From a virus: a stretch of 35,697 nt of DNA. The stretch covers positions 1 to 35,697 of the IMG/VR virus record IMGVR_UViG_3300030329_002334. One strand, 5' to 3'. The notes under the pieces are model-generated. The model was not told where the DNA came from. It ran no database searches and saw only the letters and a program-made list of their open reading frames with translations. Shown here one piece after another: positions 23,244 to 29,799 of this stretch. Made by a program: the position numbers and the translations under genes. Numbering within the stretch: the first letter of the stretch is position 1; each line of letters begins with the position of its first letter.

Positions 23244-23325
23244 GCCGACTGATGTAATCTTCATCATAGCAGTATCCATTCCGTTAGGGATGGGTATTGC
23301 TACCTTAATACAAAACTTAAATTAA
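23236..23325 (+). CDS. 29-residue hydrophobic peptide, GTG start
   Basis: GTG at 23236 overlaps the stop of the upstream gene by eight bases and has AAAGG six bases upstream. The frame reads (M)LKPTDVIFIIAVSIPLGM then GIATLIQNLN and a TAA at 23323. Residues 7-25 form one good membrane helix with a short charged N-terminus. A single-span inner-membrane micropeptide in an early operon could serve in superinfection exclusion or host modification (inference). A 16-pair hairpin (23267-23302) lies within the frame. Confidence 0.55.
   Translation: MLKPTDVIFIIAVSIPLGMGIATLIQNLN
23267..23302 (+). other. 16-pair hairpin after the first early gene
   Basis: TAGCAGTATCCATTCC pairs with GGGATGGGTATTGCTA, three of the pairs G-U, with loop GTTA. 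No U-tract follows. It lies inside the 29-codon frame, so it could modulate translation or be an mRNA processing site. Confidence 0.65.
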
Positions 23326-23359
23326 ACAGGACAAATAAAATAAAAAAAGGATTTAATAA

Positions 23360-23707
23360 ATGTCTAAGGTGTTAATATGTGGAGGTCGAGACTTTAAGGA
23401 TGCTCGACTCCTAACAAATTTCATGGATAAATTCCAACGCAATCACTCACCTATAACATTGATAATACATGGTGATGCTAGAGGTGCTGATACTCTTGGT
23501 AAATTCTATGCTAAAAATAATGGAATACCATTTGAATCATACCCTGCTAATTGGGATTTATATGGGAAATCCGCAGGTATCAGACGTAATGAACTGATGC
23601 TTGCACAAAACCCAGATTATGTAATCGGCTTCTACGGAGGCAGAGGTACTGCTCACATGCTTAAGATTGCACGGCAGAAAAACATAACAACATTGCACAT
23701 AAACTAA
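23360..23707 (+). CDS. SLOG-family (DUF2493/YspA-like) nucleotide-binding protein (115 aa)
   Basis: Rossmann-like SLOG domain covering the whole protein: KVLICGGRDFKD (GGRDF at 8-12), HGDARGADTLG (37-47), YPANW (61-65), GKSAGIRRNELM (69-80) and YVIGFYGGRGTAHM (87-100). These are the conserved DUF2493 motifs, which bind nucleotides or their derivatives. Biological role in phages is not established. Predicted ligand binding makes an effect on nucleotide-signal immunity or on host nucleotide pools possible, but this is speculation. An AAAAAAAGG ribosome site precedes the ATG. Confidence 0.85.
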   Translation: MSKVLICGGRDFKDARLLTNFMDKFQRNHSPITLIIHGDARGADTLGKFYAKNNGIPFESYPANWDLYGKSAGIRRNELMLAQNPDYVIGFYGGRGTAHMLKIARQKNITTLHIN

Positions 23708-23710
23708 ACC

Positions 23711-23751
23711 GACTCTGGTGGCAACCTAAGAACAAGGATGTCACCAGAGTC
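23711..23751 (+). terminator. Hairpin after the SLOG gene with an alternative downstream partner
   Basis: GACTCTGGTG (23711-23720) pairs perfectly with CACCAGAGTC (23742-23751); only AATTTT follows at a distance. ACTCTGGTGG (23712-23721) can instead pair perfectly with CCACCAGAGT (23809-23818), which is followed directly by TTTTCTC. The two foldings are mutually exclusive, as in an attenuator. Confidence 0.5.
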
Positions 23752-23828
23752 CAGAATTTTGAGGGCGTGAGGACTAGCGGATGCGAACAGAATTATTGCA
23801 CTCAAATACCACCAGAGTTTTCTCAACT

Positions 23829-23858
23829 TTTTCATGTAAAAGTATGATTAAGTATAGT
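23829..23858 (+). promoter_or_regulatory. Weak promoter candidate ahead of the DUF932 gene
   Basis: TATAGT (23853-23858) resembles a -10 hexamer; TTTTCA 18 bases upstream matches the -35 at four of six positions. It lies 41 bases before the ATG at 23900, in a 192-base gap. Low confidence. Confidence 0.25.
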
Positions 23859-23866
23859 AAACTCTT

Positions 23867-23881
23867 AACACTAAACACAAA
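23867..23881 (+). promoter_or_regulatory. Shared leader box (AACACYAAACACAAA), copy
   Basis: AACACTAAACACAAA here matches AACACCAAACACAAA at 26977-26991 at 14 of 15 bases. CCAAACACAAAG recurs at 24928-24939, and a related AAACTCAAAT is at 22389-22398. Each copy lies after a hairpin and before the ribosome site of an early gene. Confidence 0.5.
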
Positions 23882-23899
23882 TAAAAAGGAGAGAATCAG

Positions 23900-24886
23900 A
23901 TGCCACTAGATAATACTATTGCAACTGAACCACTGTTAAATAGAATTATTAAACAGGAATACCACAACCCAGAAGACTATAACTTCCCAGTTAAATGGGC
24001 AGTACCAGAAATTTCTACTGTTACTTATGAGAATGATGATGGTACTACTAATGTAATTATGACAAATGAAATGAGACACCTCATTAATACAAGAGATAAA
24101 TGTGTTGTTGGTATACATAAATCTAAATATGTTGAGCAACTACATGAACCATTGGTTAATAATGTACTGGATGTAGCTCACAAAATAGGAGCAGGAAAAG
24201 TAATACCAAACATAAGAGTGTATGAGAATGGTAAGAAACTAAAAGGTGAAGTGTTCTTTCCAGATACAGCATTTACTGTACGCTCAGGCATGAATGATAC
24301 TGTGTGTTTCAAGATTGAGTTTGGTAATTCTTATGATGGTACTTGGAAGTTAGGTATCAAAGCTATGGCATTACGACTAGCATGCCTCAATGGTATGTGT
24401 CATCATCAAGGTATTAGTGGTGCTGTACTTAAGCATACTGCTAATGCTAATTATGATGGTGTGATTGAAGCTATGAAACAATCAACTAAACTCTTTATAG
24501 ATAGCGAAGAAACCTACAACCAAATGGTAGGAGTAAACCATACAGAGAAGACAGCTATGAATTGGTTTCGTAAGTACCTATGCACAGACTATCAAGGTGG
24601 TAAGTATAAAGTAAATGAAACTCAGTCAGCTATAATGCACAATAAATTAACTCAGTATCGCAAACAATTAGGTGGCAATGCTTGGGCTACATACAATACT
24701 ATGACTGATTGGGCTACACATACACCAGTATTGGAGAAAGAAAACTTCAGTCCTTATCGTAATGAATCTCCTGTTGCTAGAATTAATGATACAAATAATA
24801 GAAACAATAAGATTAGCAAGATGCTTAAAGCATTAAAGGAAACAAAAGGAGGAGTAGAAGTAGATAAGTTTCTAGTCTCTGCATAA
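23900..24886 (+). CDS. DUF932 family protein (328 aa)
   Basis: The pattern is that of DUF932 (phage/plasmid-like protein) members: VVGIHKSKYVEQLHEPLVNN (a Y...QN.E-like early motif), GEVFFPDTAFTV, VCFKIEFGNSYDGTWKLGIK and ALRLACLNGMCH (R..C.NGM), then a helical C-terminal part. Family function is unknown; members are common on plasmids and phages, often near recombination genes, as here. AAAAAGGAGAG precedes the ATG by six bases. The gene stands alone between two hairpin-bearing gaps, so it may be an independent transcript or processed unit. Confidence 0.85.
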   Translation: MPLDNTIATEPLLNRIIKQEYHNPEDYNFPVKWAVPEISTVTYENDDGTTNVIMTNEMRHLINTRDKCVVGIHKSKYVEQLHEPLVNNVLDVAHKIGAGKVIPNIRVYENGKKLKGEVFFPDTAFTVRSGMNDTVCFKIEFGNSYDGTWKLGIKAMALRLACLNGMCHHQGISGAVLKHTANANYDGVIEAMKQSTKLFIDSEETYNQMVGVNHTEKTAMNWFRKYLCTDYQGGKYKVNETQSAIMHNKLTQYRKQLGGNAWATYNTMTDWATHTPVLEKENFSPYRNESPVARINDTNNRNNKISKMLKALKETKGGVEVDKFLVSA

Positions 24887-24891
24887 AAAAA

Positions 24892-24923
24892 TGGGTGGAG
24901 AAAAATGAATAAAACTCCACCCA
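24892..24923 (+). other. Hairpin after the DUF932 gene
   Basis: TGGGTGGAG pairs perfectly with CTCCACCCA across a 14-base A-rich loop, six bases after the stop codon. GTTTCC follows, not a U-tract. The box CCAAACACAAAG (24928-24939) comes next. Confidence 0.65.
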
Positions 24924-24971
24924 GTTTCCAAACACAAAGTCAATGACCACATTATAACGGGAGAGAAAGTA

Positions 24972-25259
24972 ATGAAGTCCATTACCATTAACATAAAAGT
25001 ATTAGCAAAAGCAATAGGCAAGTACAATAATGCACTAGATAGTACCAGTATATCAAAAGAGTTATTCCCTGACTCGGATATACTTAGAGAAAAGTTTGAA
25101 ACGATAGCACATGAAGCATGGTATGATACTGTTGCAGGTAAAGAAGAACAAGAGGAACCAGAACCTGAAGAGCTTGGGGTTAGGGAAGAGATGGAGAATA
25201 ACAAGCTCATAACCCAGTCCGATTATGAGGACAGAATAATTTCATTAGATATATTTTGA
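24972..25259 (+). CDS. Small acidic hypothetical protein (95 aa)
   Basis: Starts MKSITINIKVLAKAIGKYNN, continues with a predicted helix (LREKFETIAHEAWYD) and an acidic Glu/Pro stretch (KEEQEEPEPEELGVREEME). GGGAGAGA precedes the ATG. No recognised family. The acidic composition and early position are compatible with a host-enzyme inhibitor or DNA mimic, but nothing specific supports that. Eleven bases separate it from the next gene. Confidence 0.6.
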   Translation: MKSITINIKVLAKAIGKYNNALDSTSISKELFPDSDILREKFETIAHEAWYDTVAGKEEQEEPEPEELGVREEMENNKLITQSDYEDRIISLDIF

Positions 25260-25269
25260 GGAGAGAATA

Positions 25270-25479
25270 ATGGAAAAGAAAATAACAAAGACATCTTTAG
25301 TTCTTAAACATTTAAAAGAACATGGTAAGATAACATCTATGGAAGCAATAGAAAAATGGAAAGCAACTAGGCTAGCCGCAATCATTCTTAATCTAAGAAA
25401 GAACTATTCTATAGATACAGAGATGGTTCCATTTGATGGAGCAAGGTATGCTCGCTATCATTATAGAGGTGAGAAGTAA
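25270..25479 (+). CDS. Winged-helix DNA-binding protein (69 aa)
   Basis: Small HTH protein: SLVLKHLKEHGKITSMEAIE, then KWKATRLAAIILNLRKNY, is the helix-turn-helix with the conserved SM.AIE......RL...I..LR...Y pattern of phage HTH domains (HTH_39-like), and TEMVPFDGARYARYHY the wing. Function: probable transcription or replication regulator. GAGGAGAGAA precedes the ATG. The stop overlaps the next start (TAATG), so it is cotranslated with another HTH protein. Confidence 0.75.
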   Translation: MEKKITKTSLVLKHLKEHGKITSMEAIEKWKATRLAAIILNLRKNYSIDTEMVPFDGARYARYHYRGEK

Positions 25480-25880
25480 TGTTTATACATGAACAGCTTG
25501 AAGCATTACAAATTATGCTAACCGAAAAGCAGATGAATGTATTAAAACAAATCTACATTCTTAATGAAACAAAAGGGCATGGCAACACAACACATAAGCA
25601 GATAATGAAAGCTACTGGTTATCCTAATAGCTACCTTAGTTCATGCCTTAATGGTATGGAGGTAAGACATAAAATAATAATTGCTGTTACACTTAACAGT
25701 CATGCTTATGCTACTGGTATCTACAATACCTATAGAATAAATAAGAAAGGCATAGCTATACTAAAGAAAGACCTTGCACTTATGCAAGATGTCAGTAATA
25801 TAACTGAGTATGAAAAGTTACTTCGAACATCTGTCAGTACTCTGCAAGGACAATCAAGTAGACCTAGCCTCAGCCTTTAA
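25479..25880 (+). CDS. MarR/winged-helix-like protein (133 aa)
   Basis: Residues 12-60 (MLTEKQMNVLKQIYILNETK, HKQIMKATGYPNSYLSSCLN) form a winged-helix-like DNA-binding unit, and YNTYRINKKGIAILKKDLAL completes a wing and helix. It resembles MarR-type regulators in outline, without a specific family match. Coupled to the preceding HTH gene by TAATG. Its last 71 bases overlap the next gene in another frame. Confidence 0.6.
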   Translation: MFIHEQLEALQIMLTEKQMNVLKQIYILNETKGHGNTTHKQIMKATGYPNSYLSSCLNGMEVRHKIIIAVTLNSHAYATGIYNTYRINKKGIAILKKDLALMQDVSNITEYEKLLRTSVSTLQGQSSRPSLSL

Positions 25881-26067
25881 GTTTGCAGGAATACCTTACT
25901 CTACATACTATCGCAACATGCGTGGTACAGAGTTAAGGTATTCTACTGCACTTAAAGTTCTTGATGCTGTAGATATAATAAGCAAACACAAAGAGGTATA
26001 TAAGAAATGCCTAGTAAAGAAAAACGAAAAGGAACATACCACGAAAAAGCAATACTCAAATGGCTAA
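25810..26067 (+). CDS. Cro/C1-type HTH protein overlapping both neighbours (85 aa)
   Basis: Residues 17-55 (VDLASAFKFAGIPYSTYYRN, GTELRYSTALKVLDAVD) fit a Cro/XRE helix-turn-helix: LA..F..AGI..ST......G..L.Y.TA..VL.A. The tail is Lys-rich. It overlaps the upstream gene by 71 bases and the nuclease gene by 61, each in a different frame, which is heavy packing even for this phage. No obvious ribosome site precedes the ATG, so translation may depend on the upstream gene. Third HTH protein in a row, suggesting an early regulatory cluster. Confidence 0.6.
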   Translation: MKSYFEHLSVLCKDNQVDLASAFKFAGIPYSTYYRNMRGTELRYSTALKVLDAVDIISKHKEVYKKCLVKKNEKEHTTKKQYSNG

Positions 26068-26384
26068 AGGAAATAGGATTTCCTGTTAAGAAACAAATAC
26101 TTAGCGGTAGTCTAGTAGATTCTCATGGTCAGCAATATCGTGGAGACCTGATACTCGACATGCCTGAAATGAATATAAGAGTAAAAGAAAAATTAAACTT
26201 GTATGTCGAGGTAAAGTACAGAGACGCATCCAGTTTCCCCAATGCGTTCTCTGTGCTTGAAGGAAGAGACATAGCTTTCTTCAAGAGGAGAAAGGGAACA
26301 CCTAAGACATGTGTTATTATTGATGGAGATATATTTGAATCAATAGTAGCACCACAACTATTAAAGAAAAGGAATAAGAAATGA
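26007..26384 (+). CDS. Holliday-junction-resolvase-like PD-(D/E)XK nuclease (125 aa)
   Basis: Short Hjc/VRR-type nuclease fold: KGTYHEKAILKWLKEIGFPV (Glu13), SGSLVDSHGQQYRGDLIL (Asp47) and YVEVKYRDASSFP (Glu68-Val-Lys70), then DIAFFKRRKGTPKTCVIIDG. The E...GD...ExK order is the catalytic signature of archaeal-type resolvases and related phage nucleases. Likely role: cleaving branched DNA during recombination or before packaging. GAGG eight to nine bases upstream supports the start. It lies upstream of the exonuclease and annealing genes. Confidence 0.75.
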   Translation: MPSKEKRKGTYHEKAILKWLKEIGFPVKKQILSGSLVDSHGQQYRGDLILDMPEMNIRVKEKLNLYVEVKYRDASSFPNAFSVLEGRDIAFFKRRKGTPKTCVIIDGDIFESIVAPQLLKKRNKK

Positions 26385-26905
26385 ATGACACGTATAATTT
26401 TGATAACCATGTAATTAAGATTGAGCCTAAAGCTATGGTACATGTACTGCTTGCAGAAAGAAAAGATTCTGATGAAACTCTGCGAGAAATATATGAGACA
26501 TTAAGAAATGTTAATGGCTGTACTCTTGAGACAGGAAAGTTTGTGCATCAAGCAGTCTTTCGTGCTGACTCAATAGACTCTGCTAACATGGCATTAAAAA
26601 GATTCGATTGGTATATGACACCTATACCTAAAGAACAATTAATAAAAGCATTAACTCCAATAGCTTCTATATTAAGACATGAAACTACAGATACAGAAGA
26701 AATAAAAAATCAAAAGATAGATATAACTGCTGATATTCTTACTGGTTATCCTGCTGACTTAGTTACTATAGGTATAAGGAATGTTAGTATTAATTGTCTG
26801 TACTTTCCTCAACCAGTAGGATTCTTAAAGACAATAAAGCAAGCGTATACAGAACGTACATTTATTAGAAAGCTAATAATAAAAGAGATTGACAGATTGC
26901 AATAA
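26381..26905 (+). CDS. Hypothetical early protein (174 aa)
   Basis: Overlaps the nuclease stop by four bases (ATGA). The C-terminal part, DITADILTGYPADLVTIGIR then YFPQPVGFLKTIKQAY, has an L..YPAD.....IR.......FP....L pattern that I associate with small phage proteins resembling helicase-loader-type factors. The resemblance is weak. If real it would be the only replication factor in the genome. The N-terminal half has no recognised domain. Followed by a 95-base gap with a nested hairpin. Confidence 0.55.
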   Translation: MNDTYNFDNHVIKIEPKAMVHVLLAERKDSDETLREIYETLRNVNGCTLETGKFVHQAVFRADSIDSANMALKRFDWYMTPIPKEQLIKALTPIASILRHETTDTEEIKNQKIDITADILTGYPADLVTIGIRNVSINCLYFPQPVGFLKTIKQAYTERTFIRKLIIKEIDRLQ

Positions 26906-26922
26906 TGCAATTACTGTCTACC

Positions 26923-26980
26923 TGTTAGGGTATCCTTTCTTTATCCTTGCCTGTGTAAAGAAACGAGACATGCCCTAACA
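26923..26980 (+). other. Nested hairpin upstream of the exonuclease gene
   Basis: TGTTAGGG (26923-26930) pairs with CCCTAACA (26973-26980). Inside, TTTCTTT (26936-26942) pairs with AAAGAAA (26957-26963). The outer 3' arm runs into the leader box AACACCAAACACAAA (26977-26991), so structure and box overlap. No U-tract follows. Confidence 0.65.
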
Positions 26981-27000
26981 CCAAACACAAAGGAAACAAT

Positions 27001-27936
27001 ATGATACAATTAAGTGAAACGGAGAAAGACCGTAATAAATATATTGGTGGTAGTGATGTCGCCAAGATTATGAGTGGAGATTGGTATGACCTCTGGTTAG
27101 AAAAGACTGGGCAAGTAAAACACCCAGACTTATCAGATGTATTCCAAGTACAACTAGGTATAGTAACAGAAGCATTTAATATTAAGTGGTTCTATAAAAA
27201 TTATACTGACTGTGCAAAACAAAATAAGATAGAAGGTGTAAACCCAAGACAATTATTTGGAAGAAAAGCTAGCGAAGAATTAATTGATGAAAGTTTTATG
27301 CGTGGCAATCTTGATGATGTATGTATAGATGGTTCAGGTAGGATATGTGCAATAGAAGCTAAACATACAAGTGCTTTGGGTATGAGATTCAAGAATATAG
27401 ATGAGGCAATAGAAACGTACATGCCTCAGATGCAATTTTATCTGTACCTTCTACACCAAAATTTTTCAACTGATGATTACTACTACCCAGTAGGTGGATG
27501 CTACTTCCCTATTATCTTTGGCAACGTATGGCATTGTGTAAAGATAAGTAGTTATGCAGGGTATCAAATAGATATGGTAGATGCCATCCATAGATTTAAG
27601 AAACATGTAGATAAGTTTGACCCAGAGTGTCCAGAAGCAACAGCACCACCAAAATATAAAACAAAGCAAACTAAAATAAAAACAGAAACAATACCTATTG
27701 ATGGTATGATTAAAATAGATATGACACAAAGCAATTCATTCGCACAAGATGCAAACGAATATATAAATGCAAAGATAGAAGTAGATAAGGCAAAGCCTAA
27801 ACTAGAAGAAGTACGACAGAAACTTCTTGAACATGTACCACCAAACGCAAGAGAAGTGTATAGCAATCTCGGAACAATTAAGCGTGATGCTAAAGGTACA
27901 CTTAGAATAAACATGAAGGGAGAAGCCAATGGCTAA
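27001..27936 (+). CDS. YqaJ/lambda-exonuclease-like recombination exonuclease (311 aa)
   Basis: 5'-3' exonuclease that would resect ends for the annealing protein next door. YqaJ-type motifs: YIGGSDVAKIM (residues 14-24), GIVTEAFNIKWF (Glu57), MRGNLDDVCIDG (Asp105/106), CAIEAKHTSA (Glu119-Ala-Lys121) and YMPQMQFYLYL (Gln143, Gln145), the full PD-(D/E)XK set with the trailing QxQ helix. The C-terminal third is Lys-rich and helical (NEYINAKIEVDKAKPKLEEV). AAAGGAAA precedes the ATG. It overlaps the annealing gene by eight bases. Confidence 0.9.
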   Translation: MIQLSETEKDRNKYIGGSDVAKIMSGDWYDLWLEKTGQVKHPDLSDVFQVQLGIVTEAFNIKWFYKNYTDCAKQNKIEGVNPRQLFGRKASEELIDESFMRGNLDDVCIDGSGRICAIEAKHTSALGMRFKNIDEAIETYMPQMQFYLYLLHQNFSTDDYYYPVGGCYFPIIFGNVWHCVKISSYAGYQIDMVDAIHRFKKHVDKFDPECPEATAPPKYKTKQTKIKTETIPIDGMIKIDMTQSNSFAQDANEYINAKIEVDKAKPKLEEVRQKLLEHVPPNAREVYSNLGTIKRDAKGTLRINMKGEANG

Positions 27937-28420
27937 TACAAGACAAGACTACGAGAAGCAGAACGCAGACCTATGGGACAGACTATCTACTACTGACCCT
28001 GCCTACACAAAGAGTGTGCCATCATCTTGGGGTAAGAATATTACTACTATCAATGCCCACTATCAGATAAGAAAGATGACAGAACAGATAGGTCAGGTAG
28101 GTGACAAGTGGGGATGGGAAGCTACCTATGAAATAAAAGATATAAGACATGGAGAAGAACTGCATACTATGGTTTTTGCTTATGTTTCTATATGGGTAGG
28201 AGATAAGGACAAAGCTATTGGTCCAATACCAAGTTCTGTGCCTATGGTACACACATCAAAGAAGAATCCCAGAGGTAGGATTGATGATGAGGCACCAAAG
28301 AAAGCTATGACTGATGCACTAACCAAAGGCTTATCCCACTTTGGTTGTGATGCTAACATCTTCTTAGGTGAATGGGATAACAACAAGCATGTAAATCAAC
28401 CTGACGACCCATTTCAATAG
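27929..28420 (+). CDS. Erf/Rad52-like single-strand annealing protein (163 aa)
   Basis: Partner of the YqaJ exonuclease. Landmarks: ITTINAHYQIRKMTEQIGQV, GWEATYEIKDIR, VFAYVSIWVGDKDKAIGPIP, then DDEAPKKAMTDALTKGLSHF followed by GCDANIFLGEW. The D..KKAMTDA..K.LS..G..A.I..G segment is the conserved helix of phage annealing proteins (Erf/Rad52-like). Exact subfamily is uncertain. Translational coupling with the exonuclease is indicated by the overlap and GGGAGAAG upstream. Together they form a recombination system that could drive replication and gene exchange. Confidence 0.75.
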   Translation: MANTRQDYEKQNADLWDRLSTTDPAYTKSVPSSWGKNITTINAHYQIRKMTEQIGQVGDKWGWEATYEIKDIRHGEELHTMVFAYVSIWVGDKDKAIGPIPSSVPMVHTSKKNPRGRIDDEAPKKAMTDALTKGLSHFGCDANIFLGEWDNNKHVNQPDDPFQ

Positions 28421-28429
28421 GAGGAATAA

Positions 28430-28870
28430 ATGGAAAACACTAAAGCCAAAGGTAACTTGTTTATGAATAACGAACTATCAAAAGCAAAGTTAGTAGCTCA
28501 AGGTCCAATAGATATGGAAGAAGGAAAGAGAAACTTTGCCCTAATCAAAATGGATTGGGATGATGAGAGTAGCATTGATGTGTACCAGAAAATAGGTAAA
28601 CTATACGACAACAATGATAGGGAAGGTAATCTAAAACAAGACACCAATCCTTTAGCTCCTCGTTATACTTCTACTGTAAATACAGTAGATGGTAAGAAGA
28701 GAATCTCAGCTTGGATAAACACCCCGAAAAATGGGGGGAACAAGTATGTAGCAGTAACAATCGAAGATGCTATTGGTGCTACTTATAAGAAGGAAAAAGA
28801 ACAGAAGCCAAAAGAGCAGGAAGAATGGAAGAAGGAGGCACAAGAAATTGGCGAATCACCATTCAGTTAA
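28430..28870 (+). CDS. Putative ssDNA-binding-like protein (146 aa)
   Basis: Directly downstream of the annealing gene with a strong ribosome site (AGGAGGA). Residues 50-115 look like a small beta-barrel (VNTVDGKKRISAWINTPK, GGNKYVAVTIEDA) and the C-terminus is charged, ending EIGESPFS. The order exonuclease - annealase - ssDNA-binding protein is common in phages, and an acidic tail ending in Pro-Phe is reminiscent of SSB, though here followed by Ser. No clear OB-fold signature, so the call is tentative. Confidence 0.5.
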   Translation: MENTKAKGNLFMNNELSKAKLVAQGPIDMEEGKRNFALIKMDWDDESSIDVYQKIGKLYDNNDREGNLKQDTNPLAPRYTSTVNTVDGKKRISAWINTPKNGGNKYVAVTIEDAIGATYKKEKEQKPKEQEEWKKEAQEIGESPFS

Positions 28871-29060
28871 TAAGAACCCATTCCATTCTAACGTACCACT
28901 ATTCAAATGTGTATTGTGTGGTGGTGCTTTCGAAGGATACGGAAACAATCCAGAACCATTAGCTAAGTTCGAAGATGGTCGTGCTTGTGACACCTGTAAC
29001 AATGACGTAATCATAGAACGTATGCTAAATATTCAAAAGAATAATAGTAAGAAAAAATAG
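28848..29060 (+). CDS. Zinc-ribbon protein, TTG start (70 aa)
   Basis: I place the start at TTG 28848: GGAGG lies nine bases upstream, whereas the first ATG (28767) would add 27 codons of basic sequence read out of frame from the upstream gene. The product (M)ANHHSVNKNPFHSNVPLFKC... has Cys21-x2-Cys24 and Cys47-x2-Cys50, a treble-clef or ribbon zinc site, and ends in a Lys run. Role unknown; nucleic-acid or protein binding is likely. It overlaps the preceding gene by 23 bases. Confidence 0.7.
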   Translation: MANHHSVNKNPFHSNVPLFKCVLCGGAFEGYGNNPEPLAKFEDGRACDTCNNDVIIERMLNIQKNNSKKK

Positions 29061-29066
29061 AAAAAA

Positions 29067-29110
29067 GAGAGGGTAGTTTGTTTCAATTTCCTTTTGTTTG
29101 CTACCCTCTC
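29067..29110 (+). terminator. 10-bp perfect hairpin after the zinc-ribbon gene
   Basis: GAGAGGGTAG pairs perfectly with CTACCCTCTC across a 24-base U-rich loop, seven bases after the stop codon. There is no U-tract after the stem (ACCCAATT). It marks the end of the recombination block and may be a processing site or 3'-end stabiliser. Confidence 0.5.
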
Positions 29111-29198
29111 ACCCAATTAGACCCTGAAATTTAGCCATACAGAGGGGTTAAATACTTTCTATAGGGTATAGTACCCCCCAAAATTAACGAGGATTCTC

Positions 29199-29408
29199 AT
29201 GTATATAACTTATATACTTGTGTTGATTTCATTAGAAGCAACACCAACATCATTGTACTCAATAGAGTTTCGAGACAAAGCATTATGTATAGAAGTCGCT
29301 GAACATTTAACCAATACAGGTCTTGGCGACCAATGCTTTGAGAGGTATAACTATGATGGATATACTGCACCACCTGATAGACCTACTAATATAGGGAAAA
29401 AAATATGA
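29199..29408 (+). CDS. Small secreted or membrane-anchored protein (69 aa)
   Basis: Hydrophobic N-terminus (MYITYILVLISLEATPTSLY) resembling a short signal peptide or anchor, followed by a polar part with two cysteines (ALCIEVAEHL...GDQCFERYN) that could form a disulfide in the periplasm. Similar tiny proteins occur in many marine phages without known function. ACGAGGA precedes the ATG by five bases. Its stop overlaps the next start (ATGA). Confidence 0.6.
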   Translation: MYITYILVLISLEATPTSLYSIEFRDKALCIEVAEHLTNTGLGDQCFERYNYDGYTAPPDRPTNIGKKI

Positions 29409-29623
29409 GTAGAATATTTCATGGGCAAGACCAGAAGGGCAGGGTAATAATCCAATGCCCTCATTGTAAGATGATGCACCATCTAGGTCATATCAAATTT
29501 AAAAACATTAGATGTAAATGTGGAGAGCGTATCAACAACCCAGAGATTGAACGTCATGTAGATATGTTAAATGAAGAATGGGAAAGGATGAAATCTAAAT
29601 GGCAAAGAAACAAAAAGGAATAG
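29405..29623 (+). CDS. Zinc-ribbon protein (72 aa)
   Basis: Zinc ribbon with Cys18-x2-Cys21 (QCPHCKMMHHLGH) and Cys37-x-Cys39 (RCKCGERI), followed by a helical, charged tail (NEEWERMKSKWQRNKKE). Four-base overlap with the upstream gene and 25-base overlap with the next show tight coupling. Probable nucleic-acid- or polymerase-binding accessory protein; specific role unknown. Confidence 0.65.
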   Translation: MSRIFHGQDQKGRVIIQCPHCKMMHHLGHIKFKNIRCKCGERINNPEIERHVDMLNEEWERMKSKWQRNKKE

Positions 29624-29799
29624 TAGATATAGCAGATAGAAAAGACTCTGTTTATTCTGGTGCAGATAGAGCAATTAGATATGAACTAGATGTTCTCTAT
29701 ATGACGATTAAAGAATTATTGAAAGATAATTCTCAGAAAGAAAAGATGATACAGAAACTTAAAAGGAAACTAAATGGAAAAGCAACAAGTAATAATTAA
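29599..29799 (+). CDS. Small coiled-coil protein (66 aa)
   Basis: Begins MAKKQKGIVDIADRKDSVYS and continues as one long helix with heptad-like hydrophobics (LDVLYMTIKELLKDNSQKEK, MIQKLKRKLNG). No family recognised. It overlaps both neighbours by about 25 bases, so it belongs to the same translationally coupled set of small early proteins. Confidence 0.55.
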   Translation: MAKKQKGIVDIADRKDSVYSGADRAIRYELDVLYMTIKELLKDNSQKEKMIQKLKRKLNGKATSNN

